DNA of 64,000 nt. Source: CAWGJC01 sp965276665 (GTDB taxonomy: Bacteria; Pseudomonadota; Alphaproteobacteria; Acetobacterales; Acetobacteraceae). The notes below the pieces were generated by a model that ran no database searches, had not been told where the DNA came from, and was given only the letters and a program-made list of their open reading frames with translations. Below are positions 50,905 through 59,475 of the stretch, piece after piece. Made by a program: the position numbers and the translations under genes. The stretch covers positions 1,302,001-1,366,000 of the forward strand of contig OZ255620.1 in NCBI GenBank assembly GCA_965276665.1, written 5' to 3'. Numbering within the stretch: the first letter of the stretch is position 1; every line of letters begins with the position of its first letter.

Positions 50905-51289
50905 GCGGCTTCTGCCGCCTGCGCGCCACGAGGCCCAGGATCTCGGCTTTCGCCCGATGCTGATCGCCGCCGGGTTGATGCTCGCCGCCCTGGTGCTCGT
51001 GGGGCTCGGCCTCTGGTGGCTGTTCCCGAGCGCCCCCGGCAATCATCTCACCATCGGTCAGGTGCCGGATTATCCCGCGCCGCGCTTGCAGGCGAGCCCG
51101 CGCACCGACATGGCGCGCTTCTATGCGAAGGAGATGCAACGGCTGCACGGCACGGGTTGGGTGGATCGCGCGCAGGGCATTGTGCACATCCCGATCGAGG
51201 ATGCGATGCGCCACGTCGCCGCCACCGGCATCCCCGACTGGCCGACGCAGCCTGCCAAGCCGACACAACCTGCCGGGACGGCACGATGA
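50897..51289 (+). CDS. Small membrane protein of the ACIII/caa3 operon
   Basis: A 130-residue protein with one TM helix (about residues 22-45), a periplasmic part with RTDMARFYAKEMQRL, then GIVHIPIEDAMRHVAATGIP and a Pro/Thr-rich tail. I do not recognise a named family, although small proteins of this shape occur beside caa3 oxidase genes. It is translationally coupled on both sides (8 nt with actF, 4 nt with the SCO gene), so an assembly or accessory role in the respiratory complex is likely (inference). Confidence 0.75.
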   Translation: MSERLLPPARHEAQDLGFRPMLIAAGLMLAALVLVGLGLWWLFPSAPGNHLTIGQVPDYPAPRLQASPRTDMARFYAKEMQRLHGTGWVDRAQGIVHIPIEDAMRHVAATGIPDWPTQPAKPTQPAGTAR

Positions 51290-52071
51290 TCCGGCTGCTG
51301 CTTGCGCTCTGCCTCGCGCTGTTCGCCGGCCGCGCCTTGGCCGCGCCGCCCGATCTCACCATCTATTCCTATCAGCAGCGCCTTGGCGCCGATGTGCCGA
51401 CGGACGCGCCCTTCACCGACGAGACGGGACACAGCGCGCCGCTGCGGGATTTCCTCGGTGGCCACCCGACCATCCTGGCGCTCGGCTACTTCCATTGCCC
51501 GAATCTCTGCGGCGTGGTGCGCGACGATCTGTTCAGCGCGCTGTCTCGCAGCGATATCGCCGCCGGACGCGATTACAGCCTCGTCGCGCTCAGCATCGAT
51601 CCGACCGAGCATGCGGAGGACGCGCGTGCCGCGAAACGCGACGACATCGCGCGCTATGCAGCGTCTGGTGCGGACGCGAACTGGCATTTCCTGACCGGTG
51701 ATGGCCCGGCGGTCTCTGCGGTGGAGCGAGCGGTCGGGTTCCGCAGCCAGTTCGACCCACGCCTCAAGCAGTTCATCCACCCCGCAGGGATCGTCTTCCT
51801 CACGCCGGCCGGCACGGTCTCGGGCTACGCGCTCGGGGTCGGCTATCAGCCCGCCGATCTGGTGGAAGGCATCGCCGCCGCGGGGCGTGGACGCATCGCG
51901 CAGGCGGTGGCGCCGGTTCTGCTGATCTGCTTCCATTTCGACCCGACGACCGGACGTTACACGCTCGCGGTGATCAAGCTGCTGCAGCTCGGCGGGCTGT
52001 TCACCGTGCTGACAATCGGCGGGTTGATGGCGCTCGCGTTCCGGCGCGACCGCAAGGCGAGCCCGCGATGA
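51286..52071 (+). CDS. SCO1/SenC family copper chaperone
   Basis: A 261-residue protein. The signal peptide MIRLLLALCLALFAGRALA precedes a thioredoxin-fold domain with the copper-binding YFHCPNLCG (Cys-x3-Cys near residues 71-75) and FIHPAGIVFL (His ligand). A C-terminal TM helix (LLQLGGLFTVLTIGGLMALA) anchors it, an arrangement different from single N-terminal-anchored Sco proteins. It should insert copper into the CuA site of CoxB, encoded immediately downstream with a 4-nt overlap. Confidence 0.9.
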   Translation: MIRLLLALCLALFAGRALAAPPDLTIYSYQQRLGADVPTDAPFTDETGHSAPLRDFLGGHPTILALGYFHCPNLCGVVRDDLFSALSRSDIAAGRDYSLVALSIDPTEHAEDARAAKRDDIARYAASGADANWHFLTGDGPAVSAVERAVGFRSQFDPRLKQFIHPAGIVFLTPAGTVSGYALGVGYQPADLVEGIAAAGRGRIAQAVAPVLLICFHFDPTTGRYTLAVIKLLQLGGLFTVLTIGGLMALAFRRDRKASPR

Positions 52072-53018
52072 ATATCCTTTCGCTGCCCGCCGCCTCGGTG
52101 CAGGCGAGCGAGTCGGACGCGCTGCTGGTCGCGCTGCTCATTGTAACCGGCGCCGTGCTGGCGCTCGTGTTCGGGCTGATGATTTTGTACATCGCCCGTT
52201 ATCGCGCCGGCAGCACGCTCGATCGTGGCAGCCTGGGTGAGAAGAGCTGGCGATTCGAGATTGGCTGGACCGCGGCGACGCTCGTCGTTTTCTTCGGCCT
52301 GTTCCTCTGGGGTGCCGATCTCTACATCCGGATGTTCGAGCCGCCGAGCGATGCGTTGCGCATTTCAGTGATCGGCAAGCAGTGGATGTGGAAGGTGGAA
52401 TATCCGGGCGGGCAGCGCGAGATCGACCAGCTGCACGTGCCGATCGGCCGCCCGGTGGAGCTGCTGCTCACCTCCGAGGACGTGATCCATGATTTCGCGG
52501 TGCCGGCCTTCCGGGTGAAGCATGATGTCGTGCCCGGACGCTACGAGGAGATCTGGTTCACCGCCGATCGGAAAGGCACCTATCATCTGTTCTGCACGCA
52601 ACTTTGCGGGAGCGGGCACGCGGCGATGGTCGGCCAGGTGGTCGCTCTCTCCGCGCCCGATTTCTCGCGATGGCTCGCGCAAAATGGCGGTGCGGGAACG
52701 CTCGCGGCACAGGGACAGGTGTTGTTCATGCGTTACGGATGCAGCGGCTGCCACGGCGCGCAGGGGCGCGGCGGCGGCGGCACGGTGCGCGCGCCGGCGC
52801 TCGATGGCGTGTATGGCAGTCCGGTGCCGCTATCGGATGGCAGCGTGGTCACTGCGGATGATCAGTATCTCCGCGACAGCATCCTGCAGCCGGCCAAGCA
52901 GATCGTCGCCAGCTACCAGCCGTTGATGCCCTCCTTCCAGGGCGTGGTCAGCGAGGAGGATCTCGTGCCGCTGATCGCCTACATCAAATCGCTCACGGCG
53001 CGGGGAGATCAGGGATGA
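52068..53018 (+). CDS. coxB: caa3-type cytochrome c oxidase subunit II with fused cytochrome c
   Basis: A 316-residue protein with two N-terminal TM helices (about 24-46 and 66-88). A CuA cupredoxin domain has VIHDFAVPAFRVKHDVVPG and HLFCTQLCGSGHAAM (Cys-x3-Cys-x3-His-x2-Met). A C-terminal cytochrome c domain has CSGCH near residue 225 and LMPSF as Met ligand near residue 286. The fused haem marks a caa3 enzyme that takes electrons from ACIII. Overlaps coxA by 4 nt. Confidence 0.94.
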   Translation: MNILSLPAASVQASESDALLVALLIVTGAVLALVFGLMILYIARYRAGSTLDRGSLGEKSWRFEIGWTAATLVVFFGLFLWGADLYIRMFEPPSDALRISVIGKQWMWKVEYPGGQREIDQLHVPIGRPVELLLTSEDVIHDFAVPAFRVKHDVVPGRYEEIWFTADRKGTYHLFCTQLCGSGHAAMVGQVVALSAPDFSRWLAQNGGAGTLAAQGQVLFMRYGCSGCHGAQGRGGGGTVRAPALDGVYGSPVPLSDGSVVTADDQYLRDSILQPAKQIVASYQPLMPSFQGVVSEEDLVPLIAYIKSLTARGDQG

Positions 53019-54634
53019 GCGTCACCATCGACACCACGCCCGAAAGCTATCTTTCGGAGGAATCGAGCCTCCGTTCCTGGCTGCTGACGACCGATCACAA
53101 GCGGATCGCGCTGCTTTACATGGGCTCGATCACCGCATTCTTCTTTCTCGGGGGCGCGGCGGCGGCGCTGGTCCGACTCAACCTGATCGAACCCTCCGGC
53201 GCGATCGTCTCGTCGGAGACCTATGAGCGGCTGTTCACCCTGCATGGCGTGGTGATGGTGTGGTTCTTCCTGGTGCCGGCGGTGCCGGTAACGCTCGGCA
53301 ATTTCATCGTGCCGCTGATGATCGGCGCGCGCGATCTCGCCTTTCCGCGCCTCAACCTGCTGAGCTGGTACCTGTTCATCATCGGCGGCGCGGTGACGCT
53401 GTACGCGCTGTTCTCCGGCGGTCTCGATGTCGGCTGGACGCTCTACCCGCCGCTTTCCAGCAACTACACGGAAGGCCATGTGGCGCTGGCGATCACCGGC
53501 ATCTTCATCTCCGGCTTCTCCTCGATCGCGACCGGCCTCAACTTCATCGTGACGATCCACCGGCTGCGTGCGCCCGGGCTCACCTGGTTCCGCCTGCCGG
53601 TGTTCATCTGGTCGACCTATGCGACGAGCGTGATCTTCGTGCTGGCGACGCCGGTTCTCGCGATCACCCTCGTGCTGCTCGGTTTCGAGCGCGTCTTCCA
53701 TGTCGGCGTGTTCGACCCGCGGCTCGGCGGCGACCCGCTGCTGTTCCAGCACATGTTCTGGTTCTACTCGCATCCCGCGGTCTACATCATGATTTTGCCG
53801 GGAATGGGTGTGGTGAGCGAGATCATCCCGGCATTCAGCCGCAAGGAGCTGTTCGGCTACGAGTTCGTGGTCTGGGCGAGCGTGTCGATCGCGGTGATCG
53901 GCTTCTTCGTCTGGGGCCACCACATGTTCGTCTCCGGCACTTCGATCTACGCGAGCCTCGTCTTCTCGCTGCTGAGCTATTTCGTCGCCGTGCCTTCGGC
54001 CATCAAGGTGTTCAACTGGCTCGGCACGATGCACAAGGGCTATATCCGCTTCGACGCGCCGATGATCTACGCGCTCGGCTTCATCGGCCTGTTCACGATC
54101 GGCGGCCTGACCGGGCTGTTCCTCGCCTCGCTCGCGACCGACGTGCATCTGACGCAGACCTATTTCGTGGTCGCGCACTTCCACTACATCATGGTGGGAG
54201 GCATGGTCTCGGCCTTCTTCGGCGGGCTGCATTACTGGTGGCCGAAGATCACCGGGCGGATGTATCCGGAGATGTGGGCGCGCTTCGCCGCGATCCTGAT
54301 GTTCTTTGGCTTCAACGTGACGTTCTTTCCGCAATTCATCCTCGGCTATCTCGGCATGCCGCGCCGCTATGACCATTACGCGCCGGAATTCCAGGTGCTG
54401 AACGTGCTCTCCTCAGCCGGTGCCACGGTGCTGGCCGCCGCCTATCTCCTGCCGCTCGGCTATCTCACCTGGTCGCTGTTCCGCGGCGTCAAGGCGCCGC
54501 CCAATCCGTGGAACGCGACAGGGCTCGAATGGCAGACGCAATCGCCGCCGCGGACGGAGAATTTCGCGTCGATTCCCGAGGTGACGCGCCGCCCGTATCA
54601 TTATCCGCCGCCCGAGAGGCAACGTCATGCCTGA
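53015..54634 (+). CDS. coxA: Cytochrome c oxidase subunit I (caa3, A2-like)
   Basis: A 539-residue catalytic subunit with about twelve to thirteen TM helices: FTLHGVVMVWFFLVP (haem His), FWFYSHPAVYIMILPGMG (CuB His and Tyr), VWGHHMFVSG (two CuB His) and VAHFHYIMVGG (haem His pair). The proton-relay Glu of A1 enzymes is replaced by Ala in SHPAVY while a YS pair precedes it, the hallmark of A2-type oxidases. It reduces O2 with electrons from CoxB. Overlaps coxB by 4 nt and coxC by 8 nt. Confidence 0.95.
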   Translation: MSVTIDTTPESYLSEESSLRSWLLTTDHKRIALLYMGSITAFFFLGGAAAALVRLNLIEPSGAIVSSETYERLFTLHGVVMVWFFLVPAVPVTLGNFIVPLMIGARDLAFPRLNLLSWYLFIIGGAVTLYALFSGGLDVGWTLYPPLSSNYTEGHVALAITGIFISGFSSIATGLNFIVTIHRLRAPGLTWFRLPVFIWSTYATSVIFVLATPVLAITLVLLGFERVFHVGVFDPRLGGDPLLFQHMFWFYSHPAVYIMILPGMGVVSEIIPAFSRKELFGYEFVVWASVSIAVIGFFVWGHHMFVSGTSIYASLVFSLLSYFVAVPSAIKVFNWLGTMHKGYIRFDAPMIYALGFIGLFTIGGLTGLFLASLATDVHLTQTYFVVAHFHYIMVGGMVSAFFGGLHYWWPKITGRMYPEMWARFAAILMFFGFNVTFFPQFILGYLGMPRRYDHYAPEFQVLNVLSSAGATVLAAAYLLPLGYLTWSLFRGVKAPPNPWNATGLEWQTQSPPRTENFASIPEVTRRPYHYPPPERQRHA

Positions 54635-55277
54635 GTTCAGCACGCCGGCCGCGCATGCCGAATTCCAGTATGCGAGCGCCAGCCACCAGGCCGAGACGGC
54701 GATCTCCGGCATGTGGCTGTTCCTGGCGACGGAGGTGCTGTTCTTTGGCGGCCTGTTCCTGGTCTGGCTTACCTACCGGCATTGGCATCCGGCCGGCTTC
54801 GCCTATGCGACACGGCGCATGGAGCTCGGGATCGGCACCGCGAACACGGCGCTGCTGCTGACGAGCAGTTTTGCCTTTGCCTGGGGGCTCGCCGGTATCA
54901 AGCGCGGGAATCATCGCGTCCTGCTCCGTGCAGCCTTGTTGACCGCGGCGCTCGGCCTCGCCTTTTTGGTGCTAAAAGGGATCGAGTGGAACAAGGATTT
55001 CAACGATCACCTGTTTCCCGGCGCCGGGTTCGGGCTTGCCGGGCCGGACCCGGGCGGCTCCCGGCTGTTCACCATCTTCTACTTCATCGCCACCGGACTG
55101 CACGGCGTGCACATGATCGGCGGGATCGTCCTCGTGCTGCTGGTGGCGCACAAGGCGGCGCGCGGCGGCTATAGCCGCCAGCACCATGTCGGCGCGGAAG
55201 TCACCGGCCTCTACTGGAGCTTTGTCGACATCGTCTGGATGGTTCTCTATCCGTTGATCTATCTGGCCGGGCGATGA
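54627..55277 (+). CDS. coxC: Cytochrome c oxidase subunit III
   Basis: A 216-residue subunit III with about five TM helices. AISGMWLFLATEVLFFGGLF opens the first helix. ATGLHGVHMIGGIVLVLLVA, then HVGAEVTGLYWSFVDIVWM closes the protein as in CoxC/CyoC. It is a structural subunit of the oxidase. Coupled to coxA by an 8-nt overlap and to coxD by 4 nt. Confidence 0.94.
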   Translation: MPEFSTPAAHAEFQYASASHQAETAISGMWLFLATEVLFFGGLFLVWLTYRHWHPAGFAYATRRMELGIGTANTALLLTSSFAFAWGLAGIKRGNHRVLLRAALLTAALGLAFLVLKGIEWNKDFNDHLFPGAGFGLAGPDPGGSRLFTIFYFIATGLHGVHMIGGIVLVLLVAHKAARGGYSRQHHVGAEVTGLYWSFVDIVWMVLYPLIYLAGR

Positions 55278-55567
55278 ACCGCGCGGCCCTTCTGCTCGTG
55301 TGGCTCGTGCTGCTGGTGCTGCTGGCGGCGGAATTCCTGTTCGCGCGGATCGGGCTGGGACTCGTCTCGGTCGGTATCGGTTTCGTGATGGTCGGCATGA
55401 TCGCGGTTTTCTACATGCAGCTGGCCCGGGCGCCGGCGTTGTCTCGGGTTTTCGCTCTCGCCGGCGTGTTCTGGCTGATGATCCTGCTCGGCCTGACCGG
55501 GATGGATATTTTCACCCGTACCGACGTTATCGTCCCGCTTCAAACTGCAATGCAGACGAGACCATGA
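55274..55567 (+). CDS. coxD: Cytochrome c oxidase subunit IV-like small protein
   Basis: A 97-residue membrane protein with three hydrophobic segments (about 3-25, 31-51 and 61-80), matching the size and topology of prokaryotic subunit IV (caa3_CtaF type). It sits directly after coxC with a 4-nt overlap. Its own stop overlaps the start of a glycosyltransferase gene in the same way. Confidence 0.82.
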   Translation: MNRAALLLVWLVLLVLLAAEFLFARIGLGLVSVGIGFVMVGMIAVFYMQLARAPALSRVFALAGVFWLMILLGLTGMDIFTRTDVIVPLQTAMQTRP

Positions 55568-56676
55568 GCGAACACGTGCACGCCGCCATCGATCAGCCGG
55601 TCTTCATCGCCATTCCCGCACGCGACGAACGCGACCGGCTACCCGCCTGCCTGCGGGCGCTCGCGGCGCAGGCCACGCTGCTCGACGGGATTGTCGTGCT
55701 GCTTGATAATTGCCGCGATGACAGCGCGGCAATGCTGGCGAGGCTACGCCCAAGCCTGCCGGTTCCATTGCATGTCGTCGAAACCAGGCTTCCCGGGGAG
55801 CAGGCGCATGCCGGCACCGCGCGGCGGCTCGCGATGCGGCACGCGTCGCGTCTTGCCGCAGGAAACGGCGTGCTCATGACCACGGATGCGGACACGGTCG
55901 CCGCGCCGAATTGGGTCGCTGCCAATCTCGCGGCCATTTCGGCTGGTGCCGATCTGGTGGCGGGGCGGGCGGTGATCGACCCCATCGAGGCGCTTGCGGT
56001 TCCGGCGAGGCTGCATGCGGACGACGCGCGCGAATGCCGCTACGCCGAGCTACTGGATGCGCTTCACGACGCGTTCGATCCGGATCCGCACGATCCCTGG
56101 CCGCGCCATGCCGAGCATTCCGGTGCGAGCCTTGCGGTGCGGACCGCGATGCATGACCGGGTGGGTGGCATTCCGGCCTTCCCGCTCGGTGAGGACAGGG
56201 CCTTTGTCGCGGCGCTGCGCGAGATCGACGCCCGCATCCGGCATGCGCCCGAGGTCTGGGTGACGGTCTCCGGCCGGCTGCTCGGCCGCGCCGCCGGCGG
56301 CATGGCGGACACCATGCGGCGGCGCATGCAATCCCCTGATCCCTATCTCGATGATCGGCTCGAACCCGCGCACATCGCGGCGCGGCGGGCGAGGCTGCGC
56401 GCCGCGTTCCGCCGCGCCTGGCGCAGCCGTGCGGCCGATGCGTCGCTTACCGGTACGCTCGCTTTGCCGGACAGCGTTCTGGCGGAGGCGCTGGCACGGC
56501 CGTTCTTCGGCGAGGGATGGACGTTGGTCGAGGATGCGAGCCCGGCATTGCGGCGCCACCTGGTGAGGGCCGAGGATCTCGGGCGCGAGACGGAGATCGC
56601 GCAGGCGCTGCTGGAAAACCCAGTTGCGGACCTGACTGGCTCAGTGCCGCCTTTCAAGCAGATCCAGCCGATATGA
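55564..56676 (+). CDS. GT2-type glycosyltransferase coupled to the oxidase operon
   Basis: A 370-residue protein. FIAIPARDERDRLPACLRAL at the start and MTTDADTVAAPNWVAANL (DxD) give a GT-A fold; SGASLAVRTAMHDRVGGIP and GEDRAF resemble the acceptor-side ED motif of GT2 enzymes. The C-terminal 120 residues are Arg-rich and helical. It begins in the coxD stop (ATGA), so it is co-translated with the oxidase genes. It also belongs functionally with the PIG-L/methyltransferase and acyl-CoA dehydrogenase genes downstream on the other strand, whose first gene it overlaps by 36 nt tail to tail. Confidence 0.8.
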   Translation: MSEHVHAAIDQPVFIAIPARDERDRLPACLRALAAQATLLDGIVVLLDNCRDDSAAMLARLRPSLPVPLHVVETRLPGEQAHAGTARRLAMRHASRLAAGNGVLMTTDADTVAAPNWVAANLAAISAGADLVAGRAVIDPIEALAVPARLHADDARECRYAELLDALHDAFDPDPHDPWPRHAEHSGASLAVRTAMHDRVGGIPAFPLGEDRAFVAALREIDARIRHAPEVWVTVSGRLLGRAAGGMADTMRRRMQSPDPYLDDRLEPAHIAARRARLRAAFRRAWRSRAADASLTGTLALPDSVLAEALARPFFGEGWTLVEDASPALRRHLVRAEDLGRETEIAQALLENPVADLTGSVPPFKQIQPI

Positions 56677-57948
56677 ATCGTGCCGCCTCTGACGTGACGG
56701 GATCAAAGCCGGCGCGCAGGCGGAGATGAAGATCTCGGCCGCCACGTCGCCGGTGCAGGGCGTGTCGGTCGGGCCGGTCCAATTCACGAGCAGCGCCGCG
56801 CCGTCCTCGGTCAGCGTCGCGCACAGGCGCTGCGCGGTCCGGCGAAGATCGGCCGGCGACAGGAAATAGAGAATCTCCGAGAGCAGCACGAGATCGAATG
56901 TCCTGTCGGGCCAGTCGTCCGGCAGGCGTCCGCGGGCGAATTCGATCGCGGGAAGCGAGGCGCAGAAAGCGCGCGCCCGCGCGAGGGCGGCCTCCGCCAC
57001 ATCCATCGCGAGCAGAGCGTCGCAGCGCGCGGCGAGCCGCCGCGTCATCACGCCGATCGAGCATCCCGGCTCAAACCCGACATGGAAGCGGCGCCGCGGT
57101 AGGGCGGCGAGCGTCGCATCGTATTTCGCGATCTCGTATGCGCTCTCGCGCATGTTCCACGGGTCGGCGGCGGCCGCATAGATGCGGTCGAACACCGCGT
57201 CCGGCCAGGAGCCCGTCTCGACCGGCGTCTGCAGATAGGTCTCGAACGGCGTGTCGAAGATCGAGAGCAGGTTGCGCGGCAGCCGGAACCCCCCAGGATC
57301 GTCGCGGATCATGCCGCCATGCTGCGAGGCATGCGCGGCGATGGCGCGCCGCTTGGCCGGCAGATGCGCGGCGATGTCGAGCCGCCAGCCCGCGATGGTG
57401 TCGGGCGGCAATCTCTTCTCCGGCGGCAAGGTCCATCCCCAGACGGGGTAGGAGAGCAAACGCATCCCGGCTTTCGCGCAGGCGGCGCGGGCGATCAATT
57501 GCGCGGCCTCGTGATCGCAATGCGGGTCGTGCAGCCAGGGCGCGACGACGATGGCGCAGCCCTGCTGCCTGGCGAGCTGCGCGACGCGCTCCGCCATCTC
57601 GCCGATGCGCACGGCGGCGCGGGTATCGGCCACTCGTGCGAAACGGATGCGGCAGCCGGGCAGGCCGAGCCGCGCGACAGCACGGCGCCCCTCGCGCTCG
57701 CGCAGGTCGCGCAGCCGCGCGGATTTGTAGCGGCGCGATCCGGGATGGGATTGCGTGCCGTCGGTGAGGAACAGCACGCAAGGCGGCATGCCGCGACGGC
57801 AGCTTTCCGCGATGAGGCCGCCGCAGCCGAGACTCTCGTCATCCGGGTGTGGCGCGATGATCAGCAGCCGGGCGCCCCCGGTGATGGTGTGCAGATCGGC
57901 GAGCGGCAGCGCGCGGAACCCAGCGAGCGCTTCCCCGACAGTCATCAT
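56641..57948 (-). CDS. PIG-L deacetylase fused to a SAM methyltransferase (NodS-like)
   Basis: A 435-residue two-domain protein. Residues about 28-220 form a PIG-L/LmbE N-deacetylase: LLIIAPHPDDESLGCGGL with the zinc-binding His-Pro-Asp-Asp, and HDPHCDHEAAQ with the later His. Residues about 260-430 form a class I methyltransferase: FHVGFEPGCSIGVMTRRLA (glycine-rich SAM loop), LLAMDVAEAALA and FDLVLLSEILYFL. Together they would deacetylate an N-acetyl sugar and methylate the product, like the separate NodB/NodS steps (inference). The start overlaps nothing; the 3' end runs 36 nt into the glycosyltransferase gene. Confidence 0.88.
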   Translation of the reverse strand: MMTVGEALAGFRALPLADLHTITGGARLLIIAPHPDDESLGCGGLIAESCRRGMPPCVLFLTDGTQSHPGSRRYKSARLRDLREREGRRAVARLGLPGCRIRFARVADTRAAVRIGEMAERVAQLARQQGCAIVVAPWLHDPHCDHEAAQLIARAACAKAGMRLLSYPVWGWTLPPEKRLPPDTIAGWRLDIAAHLPAKRRAIAAHASQHGGMIRDDPGGFRLPRNLLSIFDTPFETYLQTPVETGSWPDAVFDRIYAAAADPWNMRESAYEIAKYDATLAALPRRRFHVGFEPGCSIGVMTRRLAARCDALLAMDVAEAALARARAFCASLPAIEFARGRLPDDWPDRTFDLVLLSEILYFLSPADLRRTAQRLCATLTEDGAALLVNWTGPTDTPCTGDVAAEIFISACAPALIPSRQRRHDSYRLDLLERRH

Positions 57949-57958
57949 GAGGTGCGCG

Positions 57959-59056
57959 TCATGAGGCGGTGGGTTCCGGCACGCCGCGTGTCATGAACCA
58001 GGACGCCGCCTCGGTCAGTGTCTCGTCGGGAGCGGGCTGGCGAAGATAGGTGGCGAGATCGCGCAACAGCATTTCCACCGGGTTGTTCTGCAGGAAGCCC
58101 GCGAGCCCGAGCGAGCGCTGCATGAGCCGCATGGCGTCGAGACAGGCGGTCTCGATCGCGAGCCGGCCGAGATTGACATAGGCCGCGACATCGCCCGGCG
58201 CATCCGTGCCGCTCTCCGCGACATGCGCCATCCGCGTGACCCAGAGACGCGCGGTTTCCTGCGCGATCAGCGCACGGCCCATGCGCGCCTGCTGGTGCGG
58301 GTCGCCGTCGCGTCCGCGCTTCGCGAGCTGCGCCCGCCCCGCCTCGATCAGCGCCTCGAGGCCGCCGAGAGTGACCGCGCTGGCGCGCCAGGCGCCGGCG
58401 GAGAATTCCGGCTGCCGCAGGTAATCACCGGGCATGCCGATCAACGCCTCGGGCGGCGCTTCGATGCCGTCGAGATCCATGTCGGCAGTCGCCGCCGCGC
58501 GCATTCCCATGGTGCCGGCGGCGAGCGGCCGAACGCGCTCGCCCGGTGTCAAGGCAAGCACCGTCATGCCGGTGCCGTCGGGCGTTCGCACGGTGACCAG
58601 GGGACGGGTCACATGGCCGGCGGCGGAGCAGAAGGCCTTGCCGCCGCGCAATCGGCCGCCTTCCAGCCGCAGGCCCGGCGGAATCTCGGTGCTCCAGATC
58701 GCGAAGAGATGCCCGTCCTGCGCATCCGCAGCCGTCTGACGGCGCTGCGCCTCGCTGCCATAGGTCATGACAAGCTTGAGCGCATTGACATGGCCTTCGA
58801 AAATCCGACCGAGCGAGAGATTGCCGCTGCCGAGCAGACGGAGCAGCGCGAGCACGCCCTCCGCTCCGTGCGGTTCGGTGCCGAGCCCGTACCCGCCGAG
58901 ACAGGCGGGCAATGGGGTGGCGAGCAAGCCGAGCCCGCGGAGCGCGGCAATCTCGGCCTCCGGAAACGCGGCCTCGCGATCGAGACGGGGTGCGCTCTCC
59001 CGCCACCCTCCGCGCAATTCCGCCACGCGCCACAGGAGGGAGGTAAGAGGCTGCAT
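57959..59056 (-). CDS. Acyl-CoA dehydrogenase-like protein
   Basis: A flavoprotein-like fold of about 365 residues: AEIAALRGLGLLATPLPACL (N-terminal helical domain), FAIWSTEIPPGLRLEG (flavin-side strand, with a polar linker), GGKAFCSAAGHVTRPLV, and a C-terminal helical part with AGAWRASAVTLGGLEALI. The usual catalytic Glu region is not clear, so it may oxidise or act on an unusual substrate. ATG 59056 is provisional; the frame is open to 59197 but that part is basic and low-complexity. It lies 10 bp upstream of the PIG-L fusion on the same strand, so the two form an operon. Confidence 0.78.
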   Translation of the reverse strand: MQPLTSLLWRVAELRGGWRESAPRLDREAAFPEAEIAALRGLGLLATPLPACLGGYGLGTEPHGAEGVLALLRLLGSGNLSLGRIFEGHVNALKLVMTYGSEAQRRQTAADAQDGHLFAIWSTEIPPGLRLEGGRLRGGKAFCSAAGHVTRPLVTVRTPDGTGMTVLALTPGERVRPLAAGTMGMRAAATADMDLDGIEAPPEALIGMPGDYLRQPEFSAGAWRASAVTLGGLEALIEAGRAQLAKRGRDGDPHQQARMGRALIAQETARLWVTRMAHVAESGTDAPGDVAAYVNLGRLAIETACLDAMRLMQRSLGLAGFLQNNPVEMLLRDLATYLRQPAPDETLTEAASWFMTRGVPEPTAS

Positions 59057-59475
59057 TCCTCGATCCAGACGCGGCATCCCCCGGATGGTTGCGCGCGGCC
59101 GCGCGCCGCCAAGATCTCCGGGCGGCGAGGCGAGCGCAGGACGGGCCCATACCCGGCGAGGAGGAATGCGCACGCGCGACAATCCGCGTTTCCGCATCTA
59201 TCGTCCTGCGAAAGCCTGATCGGGAAAAGCGACCATGACGACCGTCGTCAAGACAATCGAGAACGGCTCCAAGGGGATGGCCGGTGCCACCGGCGGCGCC
59301 GGCGGCCAGGATGGCGGTGGACGGGACCGCCGGCGGCAACACCGCCGCGACCCTTGCCGGGAAGACAGCGCGGCGCTGTCGATGAACACGGCCCAGGCTG
59401 CGCGCCGGCCTATCAGGGCAGCGGCGATGTCGGGTCCGTCACCGGCTGGCTCGCGGCGCATGCGGGGTGACGCAG
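59057..59475. other. Divergent intergenic region with a possible broken small gene
   Basis: About 420 bp between the acyl-CoA dehydrogenase start and the dehydratase start. It should carry both promoters. Inside it, 59235-59470 reads as protein-like segments in successive frames (MTTVVKTIENGSKGMAGATG, then GTAGGNTAATLAGKTA, then YQGSGDVGSVTGWLAAHAG ending at 59470). This could be a Gly-rich small protein with frameshifts, or only a compositional effect. No other site was recognised. Confidence 0.35.
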
